DNA from: Emydura subglobosa
Lineage: Eukaryota; Chordata; Testudines; Chelidae
Reading direction: 5' to 3'
Assembly: GCA_007922225.1 (NCBI GenBank)
Contig: ML679959.1
Span: forward strand, 28,252,540 to 28,316,539
DNA: 64,000 nt
Shown: positions 10,412-19,780 of the stretch, one piece after another
Numbering within the stretch: the stretch's first letter is position 1
Layout: every line of letters begins with the position of its first letter
Notes under the pieces: generated by a model
Database searches by the model: none
What the model was told of the DNA's origin: nothing
Seen by the model: only the letters and a program-made list of their open reading frames with translations
Position numbers and translations under genes: made by a program

Positions 10412-10505
10412 GGCCCCAGTCCTTCTCCCACTGACAACACCAAGAGTGTTACCACTGAATGTGTCCGCACAAGAAATTGACTGCAGTGGGAGCAGGATTG
10501 GACTC
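10412..10505. repeat. Palindromic interspersed repeat (~94 bp)
   Basis: GGCCCCAGTCCTTCTCCCACTG (10412-10433) and CAGTGGGAGCAGGATTGGACTC (10484-10505) are inverted copies with a few mismatches. The same end type (GG-C-CAG/GATCCTG) recurs at 48118-48203 and 54776-54850. MITE-like; class not assigned. Confidence 0.6.
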
Positions 10506-11167
10506 TTCATCTCCCGACGAGGAAACATAAAGCAATATTCAGAGAACTACTCACCTTTCGGTGCTCAGCTCAACCCCACATGACTCTGCCCCAGAGAGGA
10601 TGGACATACGAAATTCCTAGTCCTTTGCTGTGAGAAGGCATCATTTGGACTGGAAATTGTGTAACTGACTAAACAGGTAAGAGGCAGGACGGTATCTTGG
10701 GCTGTGCTTTGGATTTACATTTCAGATTTTCTTTACCCCTTTTTAAAAGAGAAATACAGTCACATCAACAATATGTCTATAATAGTGTGGCCTTGTAAAA
10801 GGGGATCATGAACTCTCTCACTTTCTCTCTCTCGCTGATGTATGTGTCTGTTCTTAAAAGTGGCTCTGAAGGGCTAGGCATGTTATGCCAGCGTCGATTT
10901 TCACATTGGCCGCATCTATCTCACTGAGCCAGACACTAAGGGAAAAAAAGAGTTTAATTTCCAACAGAGGGCAAGTAGTTACCTGATTGTTTCATGCAAA
11001 CATATGGGTGTTTCCCTGGAGACCATAGTTGCAGCAATGATGATTCCTGACCTGTTGGGATGGAGGTGCCGGGTGTTCCTTGCAGATTCCTTTGTCACGC
11101 TGGTTAATTCTCAGGGACAGAGGGGATGGCTGCCAGCCCTATCAAACTGCTCTCTCTCTCTCCCCAG
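10506..11167. other. No gene seen
   Basis: Includes a CT-rich stretch near 10818-10835. The open frame from 11004 only becomes exon-like at 11168. Confidence 0.45.
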
Positions 11168-11266
11168 ATACTCAGAAGGTTATGCTCCATGCGTGACAAT
11201 TCATGCTACTAAACTTCCCCCTGGCTTTGTGGTGCATGCCTTTGCACCATCTCTGTTGTTTAGACG
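11168..11266 (+). CDS. Weak candidate internal exon
   Basis: CTCTCTCTCTCCCCAG (ending 11167) is a good acceptor and GTAAGC (11267-11272) a good donor. The 99 bases between are open in the frame YSEGYAPCVTIHATK...HAFAPSLLFR, starting with one codon base and ending with two, so inclusion would keep frame. Length divisible by three and paired consensus splice sites are what support it. I do not recognise the peptide, and a 99-base open stretch between chance splice words is not rare. Whether it belongs with 563-760 cannot be told. Confidence 0.2.
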
Positions 11267-11399
11267 GTAAGCTTTTCAGAACACCTTTTGACTCTTGATG
11301 CTATATAAAGAATATTGTGGCTGGTAATCTGCAGGAATAATTTATATAGAACTTCTCTCCACGGATCTCTTGAGAACACAAGTGCATCAAATCTCCAAA

Positions 11400-11700
11400 G
11401 ACGGCTTGGATATCAGTGCAGGAAGCATTATCATTCCCATTTCACAAAGGGGTAAACTCTGGCACAGACAAGATAAGGCACCTATTGAGCAAGGCACTGA
11501 AGCATGTGGGTTTCCTGGTTTGCTGAATCAGGCTCTTAAGGCCCAGCTCTTTACAGATACCTAGGGGCCTAACTCCCATGAAATCAATGGACCGTGGGTG
11601 CCTGAATACCTTTGTGGAGCTGGTCCGAAGTGACTATGCAATAGCAGAGCCAGGGTTCTGAGTTCTCAGAACTCCTAGCCCAGAGCCACAGAAGGACAGA
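11400..11700 (-). mobile_element. MIR/CORE-like SINE, antisense, interrupted by other old repeats
   Basis: CATTCCCATTTCACAAAGGGG...CTGGCACAGACAAGATAAG (to about 11480) is the antisense SINE body, and AGCAGAGCCAGGGTTCTGAG (about 11645-11664) its continuation. Between them lie pieces like CAAGGCACTGAAGCATGTG...GCTGAATCAGGC and GGGCCTAACTCCCATGAAATCAATGG, which belong to other widespread reptile repeats. Confidence 0.5.
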
Positions 11701-13251
11701 CTAGCGGTAAATACCTGTAACAACTAGGAAATGTCCAGAAGAAATCCCCTTATAGTGTATGCCCCTGTCATTTCAGGTGGCATAAACTGTAAGGTATTTA
11801 ACTGAACAGGCTTGTTGATTGCAAGTAGAAAACCAATATATTCTGTTAAATATATATTAGCGAGGTGGGAGGAACATCTTGAATTCCCAAAAAATCCTGT
11901 TCTCCTCTTCAAAGTAAGTTTTATATGCAAGAGGAGAACTTTTTTTGTAGAGTTTTTCATGTTGTTGACAATCCATTCGTTGGAAACAAGTATCCAATTT
12001 AAAAGGCTATCGGAAGAAAGGTTTGGACACAGAGAGGAATGTGGTAGAGTCTTAAAACAGCTGCGCCTGTTCAGTGACTTGAATCTTGGACTAAGAAGCT
12101 AAAAGGGAAATAAAGTTTTGGGCATTCTGGTTGCCTCAGAAGAATCCATTCTGGCTCGGCTCATCTGGCATCTCAGCTAGGCAATTAAGTGAACTGCTGT
12201 GCAGTAATGTTGGCTGCTGCTTTTCTTGAATGTGTCAGGGTCAGCGTGACCCAGCGATGAGGTTATCCAAGGGCTTGCGTGCCTGAGCCCCCTTTGTCTG
12301 GGTTCCAGACAGGGCCTTCCTGTTGAGAAACACTAGTTCTTCAGACTGTAAGACCAACAACATTCCAGCAGTTACCTCAGAGGGATGCTGGAGAGATTTA
12401 ACTGTTTCCTATTTCTGCTGCCGTTTGATGGTTCTGTGACTGGCCTGCAGCTGCAGCACACATCTGTCTCTCTTACAGCCAGGTGCACTGATTGTCTCTC
12501 AGTGGACTTATTTATTAAGACGGCATTGACTCTTGCAAAGTCTGAGGAGAAGAGGCCCAGTGCTGCAGAGGTGTTTACACAGGAAAGGGCTGACAAGCTG
12601 CTGCTGTTCAGTATCAATATTGCAGTAGTGCGCAGGTCAGAGAGCACGCCCCCCGGTGTGCTAGGCACTGTACACTCCCAGGATGAAAAGGAGGACCTTC
12701 CGGAGTTTCCAGTCTAGGTTTCCCTGTGCTCTGGGGCCCAGCATAAATTACAGAATGGACTGGGAGGATGTGGGGATACCTAATATCATTTCTTGATATC
12801 AATGACTAAAACAATAGGCCTTATTTAAAAAAAACAAAACACGTTGGAATGAAAATTAGAAATATGTCCTGCCAAGCAACTAGTAATCATAGCGACGCAT
12901 GAAAAGACCACTCTATTCTGACAAACCAGTGATGGGTTAGATTATAGATACAGGACCACATTCTGTGCTGTGCATGTCATGGGGCGCAGCCCACGGAAGG
13001 GGATGCAAAAGTGGTATTGGGCCACCTACGTGTCTGTTGCATTCTGACAGTGTGCTGCCCCCCGGTGCTGCTTTAACTTACATCATCTTTACCACAACTG
13101 TCTACGGGCTCCTCTTACAGCCCTGAAATGTCACAGCACAGAGAGCTCTGGCTAGTCCCCCACCCCTCCGCTGAGCATGGCAGTGTAAGGTTGTGTGTGA
13201 TGTTCTCCCAGGGAGGGTCACTCCTGCCCCGCCCCACTGGAGTGAGTGCAT
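11701..13251. other. No gene seen
   Basis: The 110-residue frame at 12385-12717 has a mixed, non-repetitive composition but no splice-bounded core or known motif. Near 12657-12700 GTGCTAGGCACTGTACAC is a scrap of the 'GCGCTGTACA' repeat also at 25968 and 41325. A poly-A tract is near 12825. Confidence 0.4.
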
Positions 13252-13400
13252 GTTTGTGTGTGTGTATCTCTACAATCTATATGTGATTAGTCATATGGTG
13301 TATATACTGATCTTATACATATGCATGATAATTGTATAATATGTAAATACTGTTGTCTGTGCATGCGTGTGTGTGTGTGTGTATGTATACACACACACTC
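13252..13400. repeat. (GT)n/(AC)n microsatellites
   Basis: Three short dinucleotide runs: GTGTGTGTG near 13254-13267, (GT)n at 13366-13382 and (AC)n at 13389-13398. The last two are inverted to each other and could form a hairpin. Confidence 0.85.
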
Positions 13401-13774
13401 ACATGTATGAATGAATTGGCATATAAATCTAACCTATAACATTGGCTGTAAGGTCTGTGGCCTTGTATTTTGGCTAAGCTTAACCCTTGTCCCTGGGCTA
13501 AGCAGTAGCGGCCATATTAGGAGAGACAGCAGCCATAAGCGAAGTAGCAGGTGGTCAGGTCGTCACATTCCTGAAATTACTTCAAACGACGTCATATCGG
13601 GCTGTTAAGAAGGTGCTACTGTCTTAATAGTACCTGCCAGCAGCAGATAAAGAAGCGGATCTTAAGACGTTTAAAGAAAACTTTGTTTGCTGGTGTTCTC
13701 TCTGGCAAGGAATCACTTACCGACAGTGGTGGTTGTAAACGCTACATTTCTTGTTGTTTCATCTTTATGCTATC
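13401..13774. other. No gene seen
   Basis: No recognisable repeat or exon. This is the left flank of the Penelope-like insertion. Confidence 0.5.
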
Positions 13775-13787
13775 TAATTCTCTATTG
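13775..13787 (+). repeat. 13-bp target-site duplication, left copy
   Basis: TAATTCTCTATTG here is repeated exactly at 14549-14561, bracketing the element at 13788-14548. Confidence 0.85.
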
Positions 13788-13840
13788 AAAAAAAACAACG
13801 AGGATCCTGTAGCACCTTAAAGACTAAGGAATTTGAAGAT

Positions 13841-13885
13841 GCATCTGACGAAGTGGGTTGCAGCCCACGAAAGCTTCTGCCCGCA
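13841..13885 (+). ncRNA. Hammerhead-like ribozyme core with mutated cleavage site
   Basis: CTGACGA (13845-13851) fits CUGANGA. After one extra A come GTGGG (13853-13857) and CCCAC (13864-13868), a five-pair stem II with loop TTGCAG. GAAA (13869-13872) follows, then GC-TTCT-GC as a two-pair stem III, then CC where the consensus needs U-H before cleavage. The inverted arms at 13811-13827 and 13895-13911 could form an outer stem I. The U-to-C change at the cleavage position should block self-cleavage. Confidence 0.55.
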
Positions 13886-13943
13886 GAGATTTGTTAGTCT
13901 TGAAGGTGCTACAGGACTCTGGTTGTTTTTGCTGTATACAGAC

Positions 13944-14520
13944 TGTGACAGGGCCAGACCTGATGGCTACAGGAGAGTAGTGCAGGGTATCTATATTAGC
14001 CCCAGGATCAACAAGTCCCTGGGTGATCCAGCTGGGGCTACTCCAGGGCAATTAGGCCAGCTGAGGCCAATCAAGGAGCTTGCCCCAGCTGTTAAAAGCC
14101 TCCCTGCCAGACAGATGGGGGCAGCTGAAAGGGTGTTAGGAGGAGGAACAGAGCGGAGTGGAGCAGCTACAGGGCTTGGCACAAACGCTGTTGCTACCAC
14201 AACCCAAAAGGTACCGGAGTCAAGGGGGGGCGCCCATCTGGGCACGGCTCAGAGATCCTAGGCACAGAGGCCTGAGGGACGACCCCCCCTCTGGTTTCAG
14301 GAAGCGGACCACGAGCAGTGGGGCTGAGGACAGGCGACCCAGGGAAGGGAGTAGCTCATGGACCGAGCAGTTTTGAGACTACTCCGCACATGGTCCCTGG
14401 GTCGGGGCCTGGGGCAGAGGGTGGGACCGGGCTCTCCCCTGCTCCCACCCAGGCATAGTGCCAGCATAGCCGAAAAGGGCGCAGGACCCACGGAAGGGCA
14501 GAACAGGCCACCCTCGCCAC
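13944..14520 (+). mobile_element. LTR-like insertion (~577 bp) inside the Penelope-like unit
   Basis: It begins TGTGACAGGGCCAGACC and is bracketed by CAGAC (13939-13943 and 14521-14525), a 5-bp duplication that restores the host repeat when collapsed. It contains CCAATCAAGGAGC and CCAGCTGTTAAAAGCC, CAAT- and TATA-like words in LTR order. The 3' end GCCAC lacks the usual CA terminus, so the boundary or the LTR assignment is uncertain. Most likely a solo LTR of a gypsy-type or retrovirus-like element. The 142-residue frame at 13833-14261 crosses the junction and is not a gene. Confidence 0.55.
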
Positions 14521-14548
14521 CAGACTAACACAGCTACCCCTCTGGAAT

Positions 14549-14561
14549 TAATTCTCTATTG
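14549..14561 (+). repeat. 13-bp target-site duplication, right copy
   Basis: TAATTCTCTATTG, identical to 13775-13787. Confidence 0.85.
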
Positions 14562-14952
14562 TTTCTCTGAAAGATTTCTGTCTGATTCTTTGATTGTTTC
14601 TACCTGTTGCATTACTAAGTGTGCACTATTTAAATCAATTAAGGTGGTGGGATATGATTGCTTAAAGGACTGTTTCGTAATGGGCTAGGACTGGTGTTTT
14701 GTAGTACTTTAGTTTGAAATGATTTGTTAAGGTACAGCTAAGCAGGACCCAAGTTTTAAGTACATAAACTGAGGGCTAAAAGGAAGTTCTTTGGAACCTA
14801 ACTCCAGGACACATCCCAAGAAGGTCAGAGTTGGCAGACCTCACCACCCTGCCCACCATACTGTGCAGAAACTGGAATCTCCAGATGATTTAATCCTGTT
14901 TGGCCACCAGAAGTCTGCCCTATTGGGAATGGTGAGCATTGTATGCTTAGCG
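14562..14952. other. No gene seen
   Basis: AT-rich DNA between two retroelements. It has no counterpart near the 3' LTR, so I treat it as target DNA rather than LTR. Confidence 0.5.
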
Positions 14953-15289
14953 TGTGTATTCTGTTTTGGTAACTGTTAAAAAATAGAGAATAAGGATATT
15001 ACGTTGTAAGGCTCCTTCACTGGTAACAGTTCTTGCAAACCCACACAGAATTATACCCGGAGCCTTATGAATTGGGAAAGGGTGGATACTTCAATAAACC
15101 AGGTTATATTTGGAGCCCTATGGACTGGGAATGGGGGACCCTGAGCCCTAGAGTGTGACTTGCGTAAAGGTATGTGCTTTTCCCCAGGGGTCTTATGGTT
15201 TGGGAAAGAGTGGGGAGTGCCTTAACCCAGTTATGCATTGAGCCCTACCAATTGAGGTAAAGGTGGGGTGCCCTCGTGTGCTTGCAACA
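14953..15289 (+). repeat. 5' LTR
   Basis: Starts TGTGTATTCTG, ends GCTTGCAACA. It shares with 17801-18134 long blocks such as AAGGCTCCTTCACTGGTAA and TATGAATTGGGAAAGG. Confidence 0.75.
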
Positions 15290-15293
15290 GATT

Positions 15294-15311
15294 TGGTGGA
15301 GAATGCGGGCA
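15294..15311 (+). other. Putative primer binding site
   Basis: TGGTGGAGAATGCGGGCA lies five bases after the 5' LTR. TGGTGGAG is complementary to the 3' end of some alanine tRNAs (TGG pairs with CCA); later bases fit less well. The tRNA assignment is inference. Confidence 0.5.
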
Positions 15312-15336
15312 ACTTACAGTTGTTTGGTCCAAACTG

Positions 15337-15438
15337 ATGGCGTCAAACACAGTAAATAATAGCAGAACACCTGTGCCTTCTGTCAGAAAGGATCGCTATC
15401 TACCTGACAGAACGACCAACAAGAATGAACGGGAATGA
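15337..15438 (+). pseudogene. Short leader frame of the LTR element
   Basis: First ATG after the primer site opens 33 codons to TGA at 15436-15438. Position suggests a decayed gag start, but no Gag motif is seen. Confidence 0.25.
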
Positions 15439-15493
15439 AGAAAATGGACCAGGAGGGGTGGAAGCTAGTTGAGGCCCCCGCTTTCCTTGTTAA

Positions 15494-15805
15494 ATGGGTA
15501 GTGAAACAAGGCCCATGCCCATGGAAAGGAACAGTTCTGTGAGGAAAGCAGCAGGATCAAGCCAGCAGGAACCATGTAGTAAAGTGGAAACGTACTGGGA
15601 CGGGAGCCCCGAGGGACACTGTGGCAGGAGCCAGGGGAGGAGTAAACACAGGCATGGGGAATTCAGCTCTCTGAGCAATGCTTGGAATGGTGATATCTGG
15701 GCTGACGGAGGTGTCTTTGGGAGACAAGCAAGCGATTTAAGGAAAAAGACTGAGAATTTAATACCACAGAGGTTGGAAGGAATTAAGCAGTTGAAAGTTG
15801 TGTAA
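15494..15805 (+). pseudogene. Internal frame of the LTR element, possible gag remnant
   Basis: A 103-residue frame, polar and basic, lying where gag would be. It has no zinc knuckle or capsid motif that I can see. It may be chance. Nothing polymerase-like follows before the gap. Confidence 0.25.
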
Positions 15806-16454
15806 AGTGTTATAGAAAAAGAATTCTTGGTTTCTTTGCAGCCATTTCGAAACAAACATGGCTCCTTTTCTCAAATGAATGGTCTGTAAATATGTAAATA
15901 ATCAATTGTAATTAACTGCTGTAGGCAGAGACAATCTGATTTAAATGATTTGAATATGGACAATTTAGTCAAAATGACTAAAAGAAGTCAGGGGTTTCCA
16001 TTGGAACTTAACTGCCTCCAATGTATAGAAGGGAATGTAATCTGTGTACGGCTGTGTAAAAACAATTAAAGCAATAGGAGGGATGTTAAGACAAAGAGAA
16101 TTTGTGTCTGTGTGTGAACATATTGTTTAAATATGTAAGGTTTTAAGGACCTAAACCAATAATTCTGGCGTGTAAATCCCTGTTTTGTAGGTTTAAGGTT
16201 TTTTTTTTTTAAATAATGTCATTAAAAATCCATTTGAATCTTTCATTCAAAGTTGCAAAACTGACAAAAATTTTGCCAGACACAAGTAAATTCATATTGT
16301 TTGGCTTTGTTATTTATCATTTAAACCTTGAGAGGTACCTCAATGCTTTATAGATTCATTATCTTTTTAAATAATGAACAAAGAGTGTAGCCATGGCTGT
16401 GGCAGGGCAGCCAGAATCAGAAGAATAAAGATTCTGGATCCTTTTTTTTTTTTT

Positions 16455-16554
16455 NNNNNNNNNNNNNNNNNNNNNNNNNNNNNNNNNNNNNNNNNNNNNN
16501 NNNNNNNNNNNNNNNNNNNNNNNNNNNNNNNNNNNNNNNNNNNNNNNNNNNNNN
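16455..16554. other. Assembly gap of 100 N
   Basis: Exactly 100 N directly after a run of 13 T (16442-16454). The round size suggests a placeholder, so the true missing length is unknown. Confidence 0.95.
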
Positions 16555-17800
16555 GCAGTAAAAGAATAAGAAATTAAAAAGAAAGTTCCCCCCTGGAGCA
16601 ACAGCAGGGGTGTGGTGCACAGAAAAGCAATGTTAAAAACACTGAACCTTCAGGTGGGTCTGAGCGATTAGACTGTCTCTTTGATAAGGGTACATGAAAA
16701 CTCTGCAAGCACAAAACAGTTACATCTTATAAAATGGATATGGTTAATATAATGTTATAGAAGTTAAACTATAACAGGAACGTGCATTTTCCCATGACAT
16801 ATGCAGTGTACGTTGTAGAAGGGGTAAAAAATGTAAACCAAACTTGCTATTTAATTAAAATCCTGCAAGGGATAAAAAGGAGTCAGGAGAGGTTGTGTTT
16901 TCTTTCAGATCACGGTGTGCTTTAAGAACAAACAAAACAGACAAAGAGAAAATAAGGTATAGATCGTACTTTAAATTTTTAAATGAGCCCATTGAACATT
17001 GTGGAAAAAGGCCAGCCCAACAGTATACCAGGTTTAAAAAAAAAAGTGTGTGTGTGTAACTTTTTTTGTCAAAGAAACAAAACAAGCCATAGTTCAAATG
17101 GTTCCATTCCTCACAGTTAAAAGCATGGAAGGGGACTCAAGTCAGTCCTGACACTTAGGGACAGGTTAACCCTTAGAAGGCAAGAGTCCTTTACAAATTT
17201 ACCCTACCAGAACTCCAAGGATATAATGAAATTAAAGCCTGTGCAAAGATTCCAAAAGGATATTGAACACACTGGCCTCAGAGACATTGTCTAAACAAGA
17301 GGCATGGAAAACAAGATACTTACAAATGTCCACTTAAAATACTTGTAATAGATTTGATGATAATGTTGTTGTTATTACTAAACCTTGAAATTAAATGTTA
17401 ATGAGTAACCCTTTAACAATATATAATGTGTGTAGTTTTGAGGAAAACCTTTCAGCATGCTAGAAATGGTCACTGAAAACACACCTCATGTTAAAAGGTC
17501 TCATTGTAATGATGGTTCTCAGCTATTACCTTAAAACTTGGCACTTGAGAGAGAACATTACAAACCTGGTCTGCTGTCTTAAAAAAAAAAAACAAAAAAA
17601 ACTGGAGGTACATCACCTCATGAATTTCTTGAATGAATAGTGGAATAATTCACCCTAAACCCTTAAAAGGTGGAAACTATAAAAACCTGGCCTTCCTATA
17701 GAGCAAAAACATAGAAAAGTATGGGGGTAATTCCTCTCTTTTCCTGCAATCAGCAAGATTTGCAAAAGGAAGAGTTATTTTAAGCAATAATCTGTCACCC

Positions 17801-18134
17801 TGTGTACTCTGTTTTGGTAATTGTTAATAAATAGGGAATAAGGATATTACTGTGTAAGGCTCCTTCACTGGTAAAAGATCCGGCAAACCCGCAGAGAATT
17901 ACACCTGGAGCCCTATGAATTGGGAAAGGCTGGGTACTTCAATTAACCAGGTAACACCCAGAGCCCTACGGACAGGGTATGGGGGCCCCTGAGCTCTAGA
18001 ATGTGAATTGGGTAAGGATCGGTGCCTTTCCCCGGAGCCCTACGGTGGGCAAAGGGTGGGGGTGCCTTAACCAGGTTATGCCTTGAGCCCTATGGATTGG
18101 GGTGAAGGTTGGGTGCCCTAGTGTGCGGGTAACA
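17801..18134 (+). repeat. 3' LTR
   Basis: Starts TGTGTACTCTG, ends TGCGGGTAACA. Purine-rich GCAAAAGGAAGAG at 17762-17774 may be what is left of the polypurine tract, though it sits farther upstream than usual. Confidence 0.75.
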
Positions 18135-18139
18135 TAGCA

Positions 18140-18689
18140 GGATGATGTGGCATGGTATAAAGTGGTTCCCAGCTTTAGTTTGGGCTACCCAATTCTGTTA
18201 TGGCTATACCACTTCTCAGTAACATTGCCCTACCAAACTCGGGCTGCGGGAACCTTTATACCGCACACCCCGGACCTGTTCATTTTATTCCATGTATCTG
18301 TGTAACCTCTGTGGCTGGGTGGGTGGGTAGATGAGATCAGCTGTTCCAGAGAGATTTCTGCCACTTTTCAGCCACATTCAGACCAGAGCTGCCCTGTAGC
18401 CAGGGTGTGAGGTCTTAGCCATCTCAATCATAGGGCTTGTGGGGCATTTTTCAGGCCATGTGCTGAGTGACCACCATTTAATAAAGGCTCAGGTCTTTTT
18501 GTGTTTCAGCTTGTTGAGATCTAGCCATATAAATGCCCTGTGTGAGTGACTTCTCCCTCTAAGAAGGGTTGAGGTGCTATTTCTCTAGCTTTCTTTGATG
18601 GTGGTCTTGATTGCGTACATCACAGGATCTTTTGACTCTTTTTATCTCTTGCGTGAGAGATCACCCTGTAATTCTTGTTTCCTTGTACT
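18140..18689. other. No gene seen
   Basis: Contains GGGTGGGTGGGTAG at about 18317-18330. No exon or assigned repeat. Confidence 0.5.
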
Positions 18690-18800
18690 CTCCTGTCTGT
18701 ATCCATCTCTTGTCTCAGATCTTACATTGTTAGGCGTTGTCTTCTTGTCCTGTGTGTGTACAGAGCCTGCCACAATGGGGCCTGGTCTATTAGCTGAGGT
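18690..18800 (+). mobile_element. L3/CR1-like 3'-end repeat, truncated
   Basis: GTCTTCTTGTCCTGTGTGTGTACAGAGCCTGCCACAATGGGGCCTGG matches the pattern of the fuller copy at 61690-61830. It stops just before a CR1 tail begins. Confidence 0.65.
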
Positions 18801-18801
18801 T

Positions 18802-18875
18802 AGTCCTGCTTTGAGCAAGGGGTTGGACTAGATGACCTCTGAGGTTCCTTCCAACTCTAATATTTATGATTCTAT
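18802..18875 (+). mobile_element. CR1 LINE 3' tail
   Basis: AGTCCTGCTTTGAGC, GGTTGGACTAGATGACCTC, TTCCTTCCAACTCTAATA and TATGATTCTAT form a diagnostic CR1 3' end. Confidence 0.9.
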
Positions 18876-19705
18876 TATCTAGATGCTAGAACTGGGGAAA
18901 TAGGCCTTTGTTTGGAATTAGATAAGACCCAGAACCAAAACCAGAGGACAGATTTAGATTCAGAGATTTCAGTTCAACTCTGTACCCCTTAAGTGGTTTG
19001 TATTCAAAGTTCTGGTTCTGACCCATTTCTAATTTAAAAGCATTTGTTTTTCACTGGCTTTATTTTAAAGCTGTGTCTTGAACACTAGGTTAGAATGTTT
19101 TGTTTCAAATGCCATTCTTTTTCCTTCCCTTAAGTTCTTGGTTGTGAAAGTTCACTGAGACGCCAAGCTATGGCTGGTTGTGAGTACGGAATGTCTTGTA
19201 ACAGTGCAGGCCGTGGCATGCCAGAGTGATGGGGCATGGTGCATGTAGCCCAGGAAGCTCAAGACAATGTGATGGATTAATGTGCACCAATAGTTTCTTC
19301 CACTAAAATCCCCCAGATCTGTGTAGTTTAACCCTTTTGGATAGTGACATTTATGTCCACGTTTCCTAGCACAAAGGAATTCCTAAAGAGGATGCCCTTG
19401 GCAGTCAGCTGATGAATATTTTGAGCATTTCCTATTCCATCAGGCTGAAATTTGATAATTATAGAACAGACCAATACTGGAAATATGGGCCAACCCTTAG
19501 CAGATATTGAGTAGCAGCTACTGCTGCTGACTGCAGCAGGAGAGCCGGTGTTTTCCTTTCCATCCCCTGCTTCCACTGAGTGGGGAGTGCCTAGCATAGC
19601 TAAACACAGCTGATTAAGGAGCTGCGCTGACGACTCCAAAGGTTGTCCCATTTCCTTTGGCCAGAAGGGTGATGGCATGAGTGTAATGAGGAATGTGATG
19701 AAAAT
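18876..19705. other. No gene seen
   Basis: No recognisable repeat or exon. A 145-residue antisense frame at 19328-19765 runs into the CR1 tail and shows no motif. Confidence 0.45.
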
Positions 19706-19780
19706 AGTCCTGCTTTGAGCAGGGGGTTGGACTAGATACCTCCTGAGGTCCCTTCCAACTCTCATCTTCTATGATTCTAT
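19706..19780 (+). mobile_element. CR1 LINE 3' tail
   Basis: AGTCCTGCTTTGAGC...GGTTGGACTAGATACCTCC...CTATGATTCTAT. Same subfamily and orientation as 18802-18875. Confidence 0.9.

Larger units (their letters stand above)
13788..14548 (+). mobile_element. Penelope-like terminal repeat unit (copy B), split by an LTR-like insertion
   Basis: Between exact 13-bp direct repeats lies a unit that starts with an A-run and CAACGAGGATCCTGTAGCACC. It continues through a hammerhead-like core and ends CAGACTAACACAGCTACCCCTCTGGAA. AGCACCTTAAAGACTAA (13811-13827) and TTAGTCTTGAAGGTGCT (13895-13911) are inverted copies around the core. Removing 13944-14520 leaves about 180 bases. The ending ACTAACAC-GGCTAC is a hallmark of repeats I associate with amniote Penelope-like retroelements. 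Seen: duplication, inverted arms, nested insertion. Inferred: family name. Confidence 0.65.
14953..18134 (+). mobile_element. LTR retroelement, two LTRs, no recognisable pol
   Basis: Direct repeats 14953-15289 (337 bp) and 17801-18134 (334 bp) both start TGTGTA and end AACA, the TG...CA form of LTRs. They are flanked by TAGCG (14948-14952) and TAGCA (18135-18139), a 5-bp target duplication differing by one G-to-A change. By eye roughly one position in five differs between the LTRs, so the insertion is old. The interior is only about 2.5 kb and includes the assembly gap. I found no protease, polymerase, integrase or envelope frame, so it is a deleted or non-autonomous member. Whether it is an endogenous retrovirus or another LTR class is open. 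Confidence 0.7.

Noticed and set aside
13833..14261. 142-residue + strand frame
   Set aside because: Crosses the junction between the Penelope-like unit and the LTR-like insertion.
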